DNA of 39,473 bases, taken from assembly GCA_949298545.1 (NCBI GenBank), contig CASFWX010000074.1, forward strand, positions 1 through 39,473, given 5' to 3'. The notes beneath the pieces were generated by a model. That model saw nothing but the letters and a program-made list of their open reading frames with translations. It did not search any database and was not told the origin of the DNA. Positions 38,672 to 39,473 of the stretch are shown here, piece after piece. The DNA comes from an uncultured Verrucomicrobiota bacterium (GTDB taxonomy: Bacteria; Verrucomicrobiota; Verrucomicrobiia; Opitutales; Intestinicryptomonadaceae). Each line of letters starts with the position of its first letter. Position 1 is the stretch's first letter. The position numbers and the translations under genes were made by a program.

Positions 38672-39473
38672 ATGTTGAAAAAAACTTTTTTAAAAATTTC
38701 TCTTATTTTACTTTGCGCGCCTCTTGCAATCGCGCAAGAGAAAGAGCCGTTTATTCCCGCAAACGAATATTATAATCTCATGGAAGGCGTCGGGATAGTC
38801 GGATTTGCGGGAGTGCTGGGAAGCGATACAAATGCGGCTATTCATGTCAGCGGGAAAATCTGGCGCGGAAACACTCTCGTCTCGCCCGCCAAGTATGTTT
38901 TTGCGGAATGGGCTTCAAAATGCGTTTCCTACGAGCCGGGCGATGGAATTACCGGAAGCGGAACAGACTACGGGGCGTCGGAATGGATGAAGCCGGAAAA
39001 AGCATTGGGAAAGCCTACCACTGGCGACACGTCGGACGTTGTCGTCTTGGGTGAAGGCGGTAAAATCACTCTCTCGTTTGACAGGCCGATTCGCGACGGC
39101 GATGGATATGACTTCGCCATATTTGAAAATTCGCTAAACGACACTTTTATCGAATTGGCATTCGTGGAGGTTTCAAGCGACGGAGTCCACTTTGTGCGTT
39201 TTCCGAATTTTTACTTGGGCAGTTCTCCGGTCGGTTCCGATTCCGACAGCGGAGGGGGCGTAAACGACGCGACTTTAATTTATAACCTCGGTTCAAAATA
39301 CCGCATAGGGTTCGGAAACGGTTATGACTTGGCGGAGCTTAAACAGGCGCATGAATATATTTTAAAGCATGGCGCTTCGCTTTCCAGCGCGCCGGACGCA
39401 TCGTGTATATTTACGGAACAATACTGCGCGGACTTTTTGGAAAATTACGCGTATTTAGATCTTCAAAGCGTAA
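38672..39473 (+). CDS. Exported cell-surface protein of the B12 locus (3' partial)
   Basis: An ATG 7 bases after the receptor stop opens a frame that stays open to the window end (267 codons seen). It begins with a signal peptide (MLKKTFLKISLILLCAPLAIAQ). The body has 'LGEGGKITLSFDRPI', 'DGYDFAIFENSL' and 'FIELAFVEVSSDGVHFVRFP', a pattern I recall from proteins annotated only as cell-surface proteins that accompany TonB-dependent B12 receptors in several phyla, and a related pattern (GGxIxLxFD) occurs in Bacteroides surface proteins. Two Cys residues at each end may form disulfides. The stop codon, and any PEP-CTERM or lipid anchor, lies beyond the window. It belongs to the riboswitch operon by position. 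A role as another cobalamin-capture component is inference. Confidence 0.85.
   Translation, partial: MLKKTFLKISLILLCAPLAIAQEKEPFIPANEYYNLMEGVGIVGFAGVLGSDTNAAIHVSGKIWRGNTLVSPAKYVFAEWASKCVSYEPGDGITGSGTDYGASEWMKPEKALGKPTTGDTSDVVVLGEGGKITLSFDRPIRDGDGYDFAIFENSLNDTFIELAFVEVSSDGVHFVRFPNFYLGSSPVGSDSDSGGGVNDATLIYNLGSKYRIGFGNGYDLAELKQAHEYILKHGASLSSAPDASCIFTEQYCADFLENYAYLDLQSV

Overview
The window reads as a chromosome segment of a Verrucomicrobiota/PVC-type bacterium; a gut or aquatic Opitutia-like lineage is my best guess, not proven. The reasons are two proteins with C-terminal PEP-CTERM sorting signals, a TonB-dependent outer-membrane receptor (so two membranes), the long form of IspG, moderate GC, few Shine-Dalgarno sites, and house-keeping operons mixed with secreted proteins. 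I see no IS element, prophage, CRISPR array, tRNA or rRNA.

Layout. (1) 1-4.7 kb, plus strand: the 3' end of a large PEP-CTERM surface protein, a secreted beta-propeller glycosidase-like protein and an exported nucleoside hydrolase. (2) 4.7-10.8 kb, minus: an HSL-type esterase, then gyrB-gyrA. (3) 10.8-11.5 kb: an AT-rich spacer without a convincing gene. (4) 11.5-18.0 kb, minus: an envelope/isoprenoid operon, uppS-cdsA-dxr-rseP-ispG, headed by a signal recognition particle RNA gene that lies just before uppS. (5) 18.1-21.3 kb, minus: glycolysis, gap, then pgk-tpiA, each unit closed by a strong terminator. (6) 21.7-23.8 kb, plus: a PfkB-family kinase overlapped by an unassigned aldolase-like protein. 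(7) 23.8-27.3 kb, plus: a tightly packed run of a 42-residue membrane peptide, a CPBP protease, a tRNA-dihydrouridine synthase, a TPR protein and a guanine-deaminase-like enzyme. (8) 27.4-35.0 kb, minus: leuB-alaS-smc. (9) 35.2 kb to the end, plus: a cobalamin riboswitch followed by a DUF4465 PEP-CTERM protein, a BtuB-like TonB-dependent receptor and a third exported protein cut by the window edge.

The most interesting region is the last one. The riboswitch ties the three downstream genes to vitamin B12. Together they look like a B12 capture and import system in which the surface component is sorted by PEP-CTERM/exosortase rather than being a lipoprotein as in Bacteroides. Its leader holds two candidate expression platforms, and a further hairpin covers the receptor start codon. 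Other points worth checking are the SRP RNA at the head of the envelope operon, the kinase/aldolase pair, variant residues in CdsA and a three-PDZ RseP.
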